Positions 1 to 6,223 of a DNA stretch of 8,624 nucleotides are shown here, in pieces (positions within the stretch are counted from its first letter, which is position 1; every line of letters starts with the position of its first letter). The position numbers were made by a program, and so were the translations under genes. This DNA comes from Deltaproteobacteria bacterium. Lineage in GTDB: Bacteria > Desulfobacterota > DSM-4660 > Desulfatiglandales > HGW-15. Location: contig JAFDIC010000146.1 in the NCBI GenBank assembly GCA_019308525.1, positions 1-8,624 of the forward strand. The letters run 5' to 3'. The notes beneath the pieces are model-generated. The model did not search any database, was not told the origin of the DNA, and saw only the letters and a list, made by a program, of their open reading frames with translations.

Positions 1-55
1 TACAATCCTTCAAAAAATTCTACTATAAAATGATGAGCGAGAACAAGATTTTTCC

Positions 56-82
56 TTGACACGTCCTGTGGTTTGATATTAT
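56..82 (+). promoter_or_regulatory. Candidate sigma-70 promoter of the iorAB leader
   Basis: TTGACA at 56-61 is a perfect -35 hexamer. The best -10 candidate is TATTAT at 77-82 (5 of 6 to TATAAT), but the spacer is only 15 bases. At the ideal 17-base spacing the hexamer is TTATCT, which is poor. Transcription from here would make the structured leader ending at the hairpin at 204-242. The spacing problem keeps confidence low. Confidence 0.35.
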
Positions 83-108
83 CTATAGCGAATCAATAGC
101 CATTTTTC

Positions 109-242
109 AGTCCTTTTAGCTGGTGTTGAAAGGAACTCCCAACTTGTAGCTTGCACGTCAACCCCGAGGTAATGAGAAAAAACTCTACCGTTTATGCTGA
201 AGGGGCCTCTTGAGGGCGAGTACCCTCTTGGAGGCCTTTTTT
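109..242 (+). ncRNA. Structured leader or small RNA upstream of iorA, family not recognised
   Basis: Several short-range pairings can be read here. AGT+CCTTT (109-116) pairs with AAAGG+ACT (129-133, 135-137) with one bulged A. GGTA (168-171) pairs with TACC (186-189), with an inner GAG/CTC stem capped by six A residues. CCCC (162-165) can pair with GGGG (202-205), which would compete with the base of the terminator stem beginning at 204. This is the usual layout of an attenuator or riboswitch, or of a free small RNA ending at its own terminator. I compared it by eye with the cores of common riboswitches (TPP, SAM-I, glycine, lysine, cobalamin, c-di-GMP, fluoride, preQ1) and recognised none. 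A molybdenum-cofactor riboswitch would suit the downstream gene, but I cannot confirm its core. Confidence 0.35.
204..242 (+). terminator. Rho-independent terminator or attenuator ahead of iorA
   Basis: GGCCTC (204-209) pairs with GAGGCC (231-236), and GAGGG (212-216) pairs with CCCTC (223-227) inside it. The two stems are separated by a small 2x3 internal loop and closed by a six-base loop. Six T residues follow at 237-242. Eleven mostly G-C pairs plus a T-run make a strong intrinsic terminator. It sits 166 bases upstream of the iorA start with no gene between, so it either ends a transcript begun near 90 or attenuates iorAB. Confidence 0.75.
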
Positions 243-408
243 GTGCTTTTTGTGAACCTGCGCATCCAAGAATTCATCTGGTCGCTTCTTGCTTTCGGGA
301 ACGAGCCGGCGAATATGGTCTGATGCCCAGAGACGTCCCCATTCAAAGACTCGGTGCTTTTGAATTCAGGGTTGACTATAAGGATCCCAAAAAAGAAAGG
401 AGGAAATT

Positions 409-867
409 ATGGTCTCTCTTAGTGTCAATGGAAAGGTGTATCGGGTGGATGCCCCTGAGGATGTCCCCTTGCTCTGGGTTCTCAGGGATTACCTGAAACT
501 ACCAGGCTCTAAGTTTGCCTGCGGTATCGGCGAGTGCGGCTCGTGCACGGTGCACATCGACGGCAAGCCCGAGCGCTCGTGTTCCGTCACCGTGGGGGAA
601 GTGGAAGGGCAGAAGATCACCACCATTGAAGGGCTCCCCGAGGATCATCCCGTGAAGCGGGCGTGGATCGAGGAACAGGTGGTCCAGTGCGGTTTTTGCC
701 AGCCCGGCATAATCATGCAGGTAGCGGCCCTTCTTGCCGAATCTCCCAACCCCGATCCCGAAAAGATTATCGAATCCATGGACGACGTTATCTGTCGGTG
801 CGGCACCTACGTTCGTATCAAGCGGGGTATCCGAAGGGCCGTTCAGATCATGAGAAAGGAGGGGTGA
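409..867 (+). CDS. iorA: (2Fe-2S)-binding small subunit of an isoquinoline 1-oxidoreductase-type molybdenum hydroxylase
   Basis: This 152-residue protein is the electron-transfer subunit of a xanthine oxidase-family enzyme and passes electrons from the Mo site to an external acceptor. The N-terminal plant-type ferredoxin fold has the cluster ligands C38, C43, C46 and C58 in the pattern CGIGECGSC followed by RSC. The C-terminal helical domain carries the second cluster through C94 and C97 (QCGFCQPG) and C129 and C131 (CRCGTY). All eight ligands are present and the length is normal for the family. The start at 409 is chosen because AAGGAGG (397-403) lies five bases upstream and the protein begins at the usual beta strand. 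The stop TGA at 865-867 shares one base with the next start, so the two subunits are translationally coupled. It has no export signal of its own and would be carried out folded with its Tat-bearing partner. The Ior name reflects subfamily; the real substrate is unknown. Confidence 0.93.
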   Translation: MVSLSVNGKVYRVDAPEDVPLLWVLRDYLKLPGSKFACGIGECGSCTVHIDGKPERSCSVTVGEVEGQKITTIEGLPEDHPVKRAWIEEQVVQCGFCQPGIIMQVAALLAESPNPDPEKIIESMDDVICRCGTYVRIKRGIRRAVQIMRKEG

Positions 868-3077
868 TGACTATGAAAACATCCATTTCACGCCGTGAGT
901 TTCTCAAAGGGTCCCTGGCGGCAACAGGACTTACCATAGCCGTCTCCGTGACACCTTTTGGTTATAAGCTCCTGAATGCCTCCATGAAAAAAGGAGATAT
1001 GTCCGGCTTCAAGCCCGATGTGTGGTTCCAGATAACCCCTGACAACCTGGTTACCATCTGGTTGCCCAGCTCTGAGATGGGCCAGGGTGCTCGCACCGCC
1101 CTGCCGATGATAGTGGCAGACGAGCTAGAGGCGGACTGGGGCCAGGTGAGGATCATTCAGGCCCCGGCAGCGGACGAATTCAAGAACCCCATCCTGCGCA
1201 ATCAGTTGACGGTTGCAAGCGCTGCCTGCCGGGGGTACTACGAGCCCCTGCGTAAGGCAGGAGCGGCAGGCCGTGCCATGCTGATAAAGGCCGCGGCATC
1301 CATGTGGAAGGTGCCTGAGAGTGAATGCGAGGCATTCAAGGGCACCATCAGGCATAGGAGGCTGGTCAAGAGCGCCACGTACGGCCAGTTGTGCATGAGG
1401 GCAGCCAAACTCCGGGTCCCCAGGGACCCGCTTCTCAAGAGAAGGACCCAGTTCAGGTATATTGGGAAGCCCATGCCCCGCGTTGACATACCTGAAAAGG
1501 TGCAGGGTACGGCCGTGTTCGGTCAGGATGTCGACCTCCCCGACATGCTCTATGCCGTGCTCGCACGACCGCCAGCATACGGCGCAAAACCCATCTCCTT
1601 CGACCAGAAGGCGGCTGAAAGCATAAGAGGGGTCAAGAAGGTCGTACCGACACCACGAGGCCTGGTCGTTTGTGCCGAGAGCATTGACGCGGCACTCAAG
1701 GGCCGTGATGCCCTCAATGTGACATGGAGCAAGGGGTCCCATCCCGACATGGACACGGAAGCCGTGGAGGCGAGCCTCAAGGGAGACCTTGACAAGCCCG
1801 GCGCAAAGGTGACAAGCAGGGGAGAGGTCAACAGGGCAATCAGCCAAGCCCACAAAAAACACCAGGCGATTTACTATGTTCCCGCTGTCGCCCATGCCAC
1901 CATGGAACCCATGAATTGTACGGCCCATGTCCAGACAGACCGGTGTGATGTATGGGCCCCTACCCAGGGCCAGACAGTATCCCAGATGGTCGCATCCAAG
2001 CTCTCGGGCCTGCCAACCAGCAAGGTGTTCATCCACACCACTTACCTGGGATGCGGCCTTGGGAGGAGGGCACAGCCCGATTTTGTGATAGAGGCTGTTT
2101 TGGCCTCGAAGGCTATCGGAAAACCTGTCAAGGTGATCTGGACAAGGGAAGAGGATATCAAGTACGACTTTTTCCGTGCAGCCGCAGCCCATCGTATCGA
2201 AGCAGGCATTGACAGACGGGGCAAGGTGACCGCGTGGTCCCACAAGCTGTCGAGCGTCTCTATCCTCAAGTCCATTCGCCCCCAGGCCCTCAAGAAAGGG
2301 ATCGACGGTTATGTCCTGTGGGGCCTCTATGATTCTCCCAGGTCACCTGCAAAGAGTAATATTACGTACAACTTCCCTAATTTTTATGTGGAATTGGTCC
2401 TATCAGAATTGCCGGTGCCCGCCGCACCATGGCGGTCCGTCCAGAACGCGCCCAACGCTTTTGTCATCGAGTCCTTCGTGGATGAACTGGCCCACCTAGC
2501 GGGGAAAGATCCCCTGGAATTCCGGATCCAGAACCTGAGGGACAACCGGCGGGCCAGAAGGGTACTCGAGACGGTGGCGGAAAAGGCCGGGTGGGGCAAG
2601 CCGATCCCTCCCGGCCAGGGGCGGGGCATTGCCCAGCATTCCTGCTTTGGAACGTACGTGGCCCATGTAGCCGACGTGTCCGTGAACCAGAACACCGGTC
2701 AGATAAAGGTTCACAGGATTGTGGTGGCCGTCGATTGCGGCCAGGCAGTAAATCCAGATGCCCTCATTGCCCAAATAGAGGGTGCTGTCACTCTCGCTCT
2801 GAGCACCACCCTGAAAGAAGAGGTCCAGTTTGCCGATGGTGGTGTAGCATCCGAGAATTTCGAAGATTATGATATCTTGAGGATGAGTGAAACCCCTGAT
2901 ATAGAGGTCCACATCGTGGACAGCAAAGATGAGATCGGTGGGATAGGAGAGCCCGGTGTGCCTCCCACGGCCCCTGCCGTGGCCAATGCCGTGTTCAATG
3001 CGACTGGTGTGCGCTTCAGGCGCATCCCCTTGACACCGGGAAGGGTCCTTGCGGGGCTCAGGGGCGAAAACGTCTGA
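867..3077 (+). CDS. iorB: Tat-exported molybdopterin-binding large subunit, isoquinoline 1-oxidoreductase (IorB) type
   Basis: This 736-residue subunit holds the molybdenum cofactor that hydroxylates an N-heteroaromatic or aldehyde-type substrate with water. It opens with a Tat signal (SRREFLKG, arginines at 9-10) and a hydrophobic stretch to about residue 35, so the enzyme probably works in the periplasm. Then follow an N-terminal Mo-domain piece with MGQG (71-74), the a/b hammerhead domain (about 210-295), and the Mo-binding halves with ATMEPMNCTA (345-354), WAPTQGQT (363-370), PWRSV (521-525) and the catalytic glutamate E695 in GGIGEPG. Single-chain fusion of these parts is typical of IorB. 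The usual GGGFGRR loop reads GCGLGRR (395-401), an active-site-loop variant. The start ATG at 867 overlaps the iorA stop. ATG 873 is also possible, since AGGAGG at 857-862 is 4 or 10 bases away. No acceptor cytochrome or XdhC-type maturation gene is adjacent. Substrate is unassigned. Confidence 0.94.
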   Translation: MTMKTSISRREFLKGSLAATGLTIAVSVTPFGYKLLNASMKKGDMSGFKPDVWFQITPDNLVTIWLPSSEMGQGARTALPMIVADELEADWGQVRIIQAPAADEFKNPILRNQLTVASAACRGYYEPLRKAGAAGRAMLIKAAASMWKVPESECEAFKGTIRHRRLVKSATYGQLCMRAAKLRVPRDPLLKRRTQFRYIGKPMPRVDIPEKVQGTAVFGQDVDLPDMLYAVLARPPAYGAKPISFDQKAAESIRGVKKVVPTPRGLVVCAESIDAALKGRDALNVTWSKGSHPDMDTEAVEASLKGDLDKPGAKVTSRGEVNRAISQAHKKHQAIYYVPAVAHATMEPMNCTAHVQTDRCDVWAPTQGQTVSQMVASKLSGLPTSKVFIHTTYLGCGLGRRAQPDFVIEAVLASKAIGKPVKVIWTREEDIKYDFFRAAAAHRIEAGIDRRGKVTAWSHKLSSVSILKSIRPQALKKGIDGYVLWGLYDSPRSPAKSNITYNFPNFYVELVLSELPVPAAPWRSVQNAPNAFVIESFVDELAHLAGKDPLEFRIQNLRDNRRARRVLETVAEKAGWGKPIPPGQGRGIAQHSCFGTYVAHVADVSVNQNTGQIKVHRIVVAVDCGQAVNPDALIAQIEGAVTLALSTTLKEEVQFADGGVASENFEDYDILRMSETPDIEVHIVDSKDEIGGIGEPGVPPTAPAVANAVFNATGVRFRRIPLTPGRVLAGLRGENV

Positions 3078-3100
3078 AAACATCATCCGGGGGGACATTG

Positions 3101-3145
3101 AAGAAAGAGGGGGCGTATTGACAAAGTGACGCCCCCCTTTTTCTT
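3101..3145. terminator. Terminator between the convergent iorAB and DUF362 operons
   Basis: GGGGGCGT (3109-3116) pairs perfectly with ACGCCCCC (3129-3136) around a 12-base loop, and the flanks AAGAAA and TTTTTCTT extend the pairing. On the + strand a T-rich run follows at 3138-3145, 24 bases after the iorB stop. Read on the - strand the distal side is also pyrimidine-rich (CTCTTTCTT), so it may end the DUF362 transcript too, about 100 bases after that stop. The interval to 3248 holds nothing else I can identify. Confidence 0.75.
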
Positions 3146-3248
3146 CTGCTTGCTGGAGGGCACCGGCTCCAGGCGGGTTTTTCAACGGTCCCAGTATCAG
3201 TGAAGAGTCCTGAACCTGTGGGAAACGCTCCTCAGGTACTCGATCCCA

Positions 3249-4142
3249 TCAAATAAGCAGGTCTTTATCCCACCCCAGCTTGATAAGTTCAATCCTGTCC
3301 GGGTTGCTGTTGCCCAGATTGAACTTCCTGTCTGCTGCAACTATGTGAATGGGGGGAGGACTTATGGACCTCCTTTCCCCGAAAAAGGCATCGCGTTTTG
3401 CCTGGATTATCCTGGCGCCCGTTGCGTCTGCGGCAACCGGGTCTTGACTCACTATCAATCCGCAATAGGGCCAGGTATATTTTCTGCTGAAATGATGGGG
3501 TCCTATACCATGGAACAGGGGGGTCAGCATCACCAGGATATTAAGGCGTGTCTTGTCCTTTATCCTGGATTTCTTCCATATGGCGCCGAGGTTCTCGCAG
3601 GCATTGCCGTGGTACCTGAAAGGCCAGGAGACAAACATGATGTAATTCTTTATGAGGGTGCCCAGTCCTGACCAGTGATGGGTACGCATGGGCCTGACGT
3701 TTATCAGCGCCGTAGACTGCTTAAACACGGGGTTTCCACGAACTCCCCGGTCATCAAAGGATATGTTCTGCTCCCTGACCCCTGCTTCCGTCAGCCTCCG
3801 GAAGATCGCCGCCTCCAGCTCCCTGGGAGTGGGGAGATAGTGCCAGACATTGCTCTTCACTCCCACGATATCCCTGGCTCCTGCCACATTTCTCCAGGCT
3901 GAGAGGGTATCGCCACTATCAAAAAGCACCTTGACCGCCTTGTCCAGCATGGACAACAATCCCTCTTCCCTCGGCCGCCCCTGCCCATCCAGAACTCCTT
4001 CATCTCTGATGAGTACCACCTTGCTTATGGCAGCTTTTTCTGCCTGTGCCTTTCTAACCAGGGGGAATCCAACGAGTCCTCCCACTGCCAGGTAAGACCC
4101 GGTGCGCATAAAATCACGCCTGGTAATCATCCTTTCAATCAT
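3249..4142 (-). CDS. Tat-exported DUF362-family protein
   Basis: A 297-residue protein with a Tat signal (ITRRDFMRTG, arginines at 8-9) and a likely cleavage after AQA at 32-34, so it is exported folded. The rest resembles the DUF362 domain: a segment about 92-130 (VGVKSN..., then a glycine turn leading into SFDDRG), the hallmark INVRPMRTHHWSGLGTLIKN (147-166), where families usually have a K-T-H core, and the C-terminal VSQDPVAADATGA (231-243). Its biochemical function is unknown; some DUF362 proteins are fused to ferredoxin domains. This one has only two cysteines (C182, C227), so it carries no iron-sulfur cluster of its own. ATG 4142 overlaps the upstream gene's TGA (ATGA), with GGGAGGG just upstream. 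ATG 4130 (MITRRDF) is an equally plausible start that keeps the whole Tat motif. It is the second gene of a two-gene operon. Confidence 0.85.
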   Translation of the reverse strand: MIERMITRRDFMRTGSYLAVGGLVGFPLVRKAQAEKAAISKVVLIRDEGVLDGQGRPREEGLLSMLDKAVKVLFDSGDTLSAWRNVAGARDIVGVKSNVWHYLPTPRELEAAIFRRLTEAGVREQNISFDDRGVRGNPVFKQSTALINVRPMRTHHWSGLGTLIKNYIMFVSWPFRYHGNACENLGAIWKKSRIKDKTRLNILVMLTPLFHGIGPHHFSRKYTWPYCGLIVSQDPVAADATGARIIQAKRDAFFGERRSISPPPIHIVAADRKFNLGNSNPDRIELIKLGWDKDLLI

Positions 4143-5086
4143 TCATCCCTCCCTTCCTGCGCCTGAGCTAGGCCCTCGACCTCTCTTAGCAGGTATTCGG
4201 CCAGTGATGGAGAGTCGGCATCCAGGACAAGGATAATTGTCCTTGCTATCAATGTGGCTCCTGCCCAGGATCCGTTTTCGAGCATGACCAGCTTGCCATC
4301 CGGGCCCGCCTCGGGCAAGTAATTCTCAAGAAAATTGCTGTACGCTCTGGCGGCCTTCTTAGAAGTTCTGTACCGGAGGATAAGGATTTTTGAGCTTTGC
4401 TCACCCCTCTGGTAATGAGCAAGCACAGCCTCGGTGTCCTGTCCCAGGAAAAGGATGTTCTCATCGGCCAGGTAATAGTGGTAGTTCAGAATTCCGTGAT
4501 CTCGGAAATATCTGGTGCTCCTTCTTATGAGACCCTTCCGCGGCAATAAACTCAGGATTCCCGGCTTCCGGCCTTTCTCTGGGATAAGGGATGTTACAAC
4601 ATTACCCAGATCTACTACGGCCCTTTTCGAGGAACCAGTTTCCTCCTCCGGGTAAATGGAGATGAAATACCTGTGCTTCCAGAATCTCAGCCATCCATAC
4701 CTGTAAAGGGCACCCTGCCCAATCTCCAGTTCTTCTCCGTCCTGGTCATGGGTAAAGACCCCGAAGGCATTTTCAGGGGCCCCCATGTCGAAGATGTCCA
4801 GTATGATATCCGGGGCCCCGCTCTTTGTGTAACGTCGCGACAGGCAAAATTGCATATCATAGGCCCTGTAGACTTCGGCTGCCCCGTCTATGTAATCAAA
4901 GATAGTCCTGCTGTCGAAGATTTGGTCCCCTGCCTTTGCCCTCCACCCCAGGATCTCACGTGGCAGGCCCTCCTGCAAAACCGCCAAAGAGCCTGCAAGA
5001 CATGGCTCTTTCCCCAAAATCAATGACACAACTACCACCATGATGATCCATGCATATGAAAATACCCTGTTATGAATCCATCCCAT
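4139..5086 (-). CDS. Secreted DUF6599-like protein of unknown function
   Basis: A 315-residue protein with a Sec-type signal: basic N-terminus, hydrophobic core at about 12-25, and probable cleavage near the LAGS at 30-33. The mature part starts with a GLPREILGW segment (40-48). It then has FDYIDGAAEVYRAYDM (63-78), the D-Y-I-[DN]-G-A-A-E-x-Y pattern I associate with DUF6599 proteins. A stretch of alternating beta-type segments with many aromatic residues follows, for example YRYGWLRFWKHRYFISIYP (128-146). No catalytic motif, metal site or transmembrane anchor is visible after the signal, and the lone C29 is not in a lipobox. It is first in an operon with the DUF362 gene, overlapping it by four bases. 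The ribosome site before ATG 5086 is weak (CTGGGGAC), so the exact start is less sure than the gene. The domain assignment is from memory of the motif. Confidence 0.8.
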   Translation of the reverse strand: MGWIHNRVFSYAWIIMVVVVSLILGKEPCLAGSLAVLQEGLPREILGWRAKAGDQIFDSRTIFDYIDGAAEVYRAYDMQFCLSRRYTKSGAPDIILDIFDMGAPENAFGVFTHDQDGEELEIGQGALYRYGWLRFWKHRYFISIYPEEETGSSKRAVVDLGNVVTSLIPEKGRKPGILSLLPRKGLIRRSTRYFRDHGILNYHYYLADENILFLGQDTEAVLAHYQRGEQSSKILILRYRTSKKAARAYSNFLENYLPEAGPDGKLVMLENGSWAGATLIARTIILVLDADSPSLAEYLLREVEGLAQAQEGRDE

Positions 5087-5184
5087 GACGGTCCCCAGGA
5101 GTCCAGGTGATTCTTTCTAGGATATTCCACCCGATTAGGACAATCCAGCGACTTTTTTGGAGTTAGGCAATCCATTGCCGCGTC

Positions 5185-5214
5185 TCGCGCCCAGGAGGTT
5201 GCTCCTATACAGCG
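5185..5214 (-). repeat. REP-like palindromic element, copy A
   Basis: Read on the - strand this is a GTATAGGAGCAA box followed by a short palindrome and ending GCGCGA. Its hairpin is AGGAG/CTCCT (5193-5197 with 5202-5206, loop GTTG). It matches copy B at 5231-5258 in inverted orientation over the CTGTA..GGAGCAA core and the GCGA end. Confidence 0.45.
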
Positions 5215-5230
5215 AAACCACGCATCTGAT

Positions 5231-5258
5231 CCCTGTAGGAGCAAGGTCCTCCTTGCGA
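5231..5258 (+). repeat. REP-like palindromic element, copy B
   Basis: GTAG (5235-5238) is followed by a perfect hairpin, GCAAGG (5241-5246) with CCTTGC (5251-5256), loop TCCT, ending GCGA. A GTAG tetranucleotide next to a small stem-loop is the standard layout of REP sequences moved by RAYT (TnpA-REP) transposases. The GTAGGAGC..GCGA outline resembles published Pseudomonas REPs. With copy A it forms an inverted pair 16 bases apart. Confidence 0.5.
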
Positions 5259-5328
5259 TTTGCAGTTCAATCCGATACGGGCCTATGGATTGGAGCCTTG
5301 GATCAGAACAATAGCCATCCCTCTTTTT

Positions 5329-5357
5329 GGAGCAAGGTGACCGTGTCACCATCCTTG
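5329..5357 (+). repeat. Decayed third REP-like copy or operator-like palindrome
   Basis: GGAGCAAGGT (5329-5338) repeats exactly the ten bases at 5238-5247 in copy B. CAAGG (5333-5337) can pair with CCTTG (5353-5357), and inside lies a perfect palindrome GGTGAC-CGT-GTCACC (5336-5350). It lies downstream of the phosphoesterase stop, but no T-run follows on the - strand, so it is not a convincing terminator. The rest of 5087-5418 holds no gene I can support. Confidence 0.35.
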
Positions 5358-5418
5358 TCTCTGGAATAAGCCAGCCCTGTCAACCATGACTCGCCTTCTC
5401 CACCCGCTGCCCCTCAAC

Positions 5419-5904
5419 CTACACGTCCAGGATTTCGGCTTTCCTTGTACTTGTATCGTACATGGCAAAGGTGCTCCTGCCGAATCGCCCCATTACCTCC
5501 CCCGGATTGACAAGCAGGCAGTTCCCTTCTTGTTTGATATTTGGCGTGTGGTCATGGCCGTAGAACACTGTGGCATAAGTCCCGGACTTCGCAACAGGCC
5601 CGGCAATCTGGGGGTAATGGATGACAGCGATCTTCACTCCCTCTATTTCAACTTCCCCGAAATCCCCGTGCAGGTTGACATGGGCCTCTTCTTGAGCAAC
5701 TCTCGTTAGGAGCCACTTGTCACCGTCGTTGTTCCCCCATACCACGTGGATCTGCCCTTTAAAACCCTCGGCGATTTGTTTTAGGGTGAAGGGTGCGCAA
5801 AAATCACCACAGAACACGAGCATCTCGGCTTTGGCTGCAAGTTTGAGGGCTGTCTCCAGTTTCCAGATATTGTCATGTATGTCCGACATGGCGGCAACCA
5901 GCAT
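5419..5904 (-). CDS. YfcE/MJ0936-type metallophosphoesterase
   Basis: A 161-residue cytoplasmic phosphoesterase of the small single-domain calcineurin-like group, expected to hydrolyse phosphodiester or phosphomonoester bonds with a two-metal centre, often Mn or Ni in relatives. All five family motifs are present in order: D8 and H10 (SDIHDN), D34 (CGDF), N58 and D60 (GNND), H96 (IHYPQ), and H117 and H119 (GHDHTP). NPGEVMG (133-139) is the variant of the usual NPGS turn. There is no signal peptide and the length is normal. The start at 5904 is supported by GGGAGGGAG about six bases upstream. It stands alone: the neighbours on either side are separated by more than 300 bases, so context gives no clue to its substrate. 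The family fold is nearly certain, the physiological role is not known. Confidence 0.9.
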   Translation of the reverse strand: MLVAAMSDIHDNIWKLETALKLAAKAEMLVFCGDFCAPFTLKQIAEGFKGQIHVVWGNNDGDKWLLTRVAQEEAHVNLHGDFGEVEIEGVKIAVIHYPQIAGPVAKSGTYATVFYGHDHTPNIKQEGNCLLVNPGEVMGRFGRSTFAMYDTSTRKAEILDV

Positions 5905-6046
5905 CTTGCTCCCTCCCTCGTGGAATGTTTTCCTTACCCATTTTCAAGGATTCAGAGTTATCCAATCCTGATTAATGATTTGAACTACTCATGATTTTTT
6001 ACTATATACCATCCCTGGTGTCCAAGGAAATCAACCCAATGAACTT

Positions 6047-6134
6047 CCCCGCCACAAGCAGCGGGGTATCAACCGGAAACTACCCTTAACGCCCCAAGGG
6101 GCTGGGAATTGAGCCCTCGTCCGCCTCTGGCGGA
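6047..6134. repeat. Cluster of three perfect hairpins upstream of the Ldh2-family gene
   Basis: Three inverted repeats follow each other: CCCCGC (6047-6052) with GCGGGG (6061-6066), GCCCC (6091-6095) with GGGGC (6098-6102), and TCCGCC (6120-6125) with GGCGGA (6129-6134). None is followed by a T-run on either strand, so they are not ordinary terminators. They resemble the end or remnant of a non-coding mobile element (MITE or IS-end type), but no transposase fragment or clear flanking duplication is visible. The remaining bases from 5905 to 6046 show nothing I can name apart from the phosphoesterase ribosome site. Confidence 0.45.
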
Positions 6135-6156
6135 TAAAACCCTGATTCAGTGATTC

Positions 6157-6172
6157 TGGGGCCCGCATTGCC
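6157..6172 (+). promoter_or_regulatory. Candidate sigma-54 promoter of the Ldh2-family gene
   Basis: TGGGGC (6157-6162), five bases, then TTGCC (6168-6172) gives the strict GG-N10-GC spacing of -24/-12 promoters. TGG, the C at the sixth position and TTGC match TGGCAC-N5-TTGCA. Transcription would start near 6183, about 40 bases before the chosen ATG and ahead of its ribosome site. Such a match can arise by chance in GC-rich DNA. Confidence 0.4.
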
Positions 6173-6223
6173 CAGCGGAACGGCATCTCTTCTATGAGAA
6201 TCGGGCAAGGGGAGGACATTTCA

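Noticed and set aside
278..292. TGG...TTGC resembling a sigma-54 promoter upstream of iorA
   Set aside because: The GG to GC distance is nine bases instead of the required ten, and sigma-54 promoters rarely tolerate this.
194..496. 100-codon open frame on the + strand before iorA
   Set aside because: It overlaps the terminator hairpin and 29 codons of iorA in another frame, has no ribosome site, and shows no family-like sequence.
1125..2243. 372-codon open frame antisense to iorB
   Set aside because: It is the mirror of a clearly conserved coding frame in GC-biased DNA. Its translation has scattered cysteines and histidines but no recognisable domain and no ribosome site.
2496..3185. 229-codon open frame antisense to the iorB 3' end
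   Set aside because: It runs through the terminator at 3101-3145 and shows no domain, so it is a shadow of iorB.
5032..5352. 106-codon open frame upstream of and overlapping the DUF6599 gene start
   Set aside because: It crosses the REP-like palindromes and is in a different frame from the secreted protein; the translation has no domain features.
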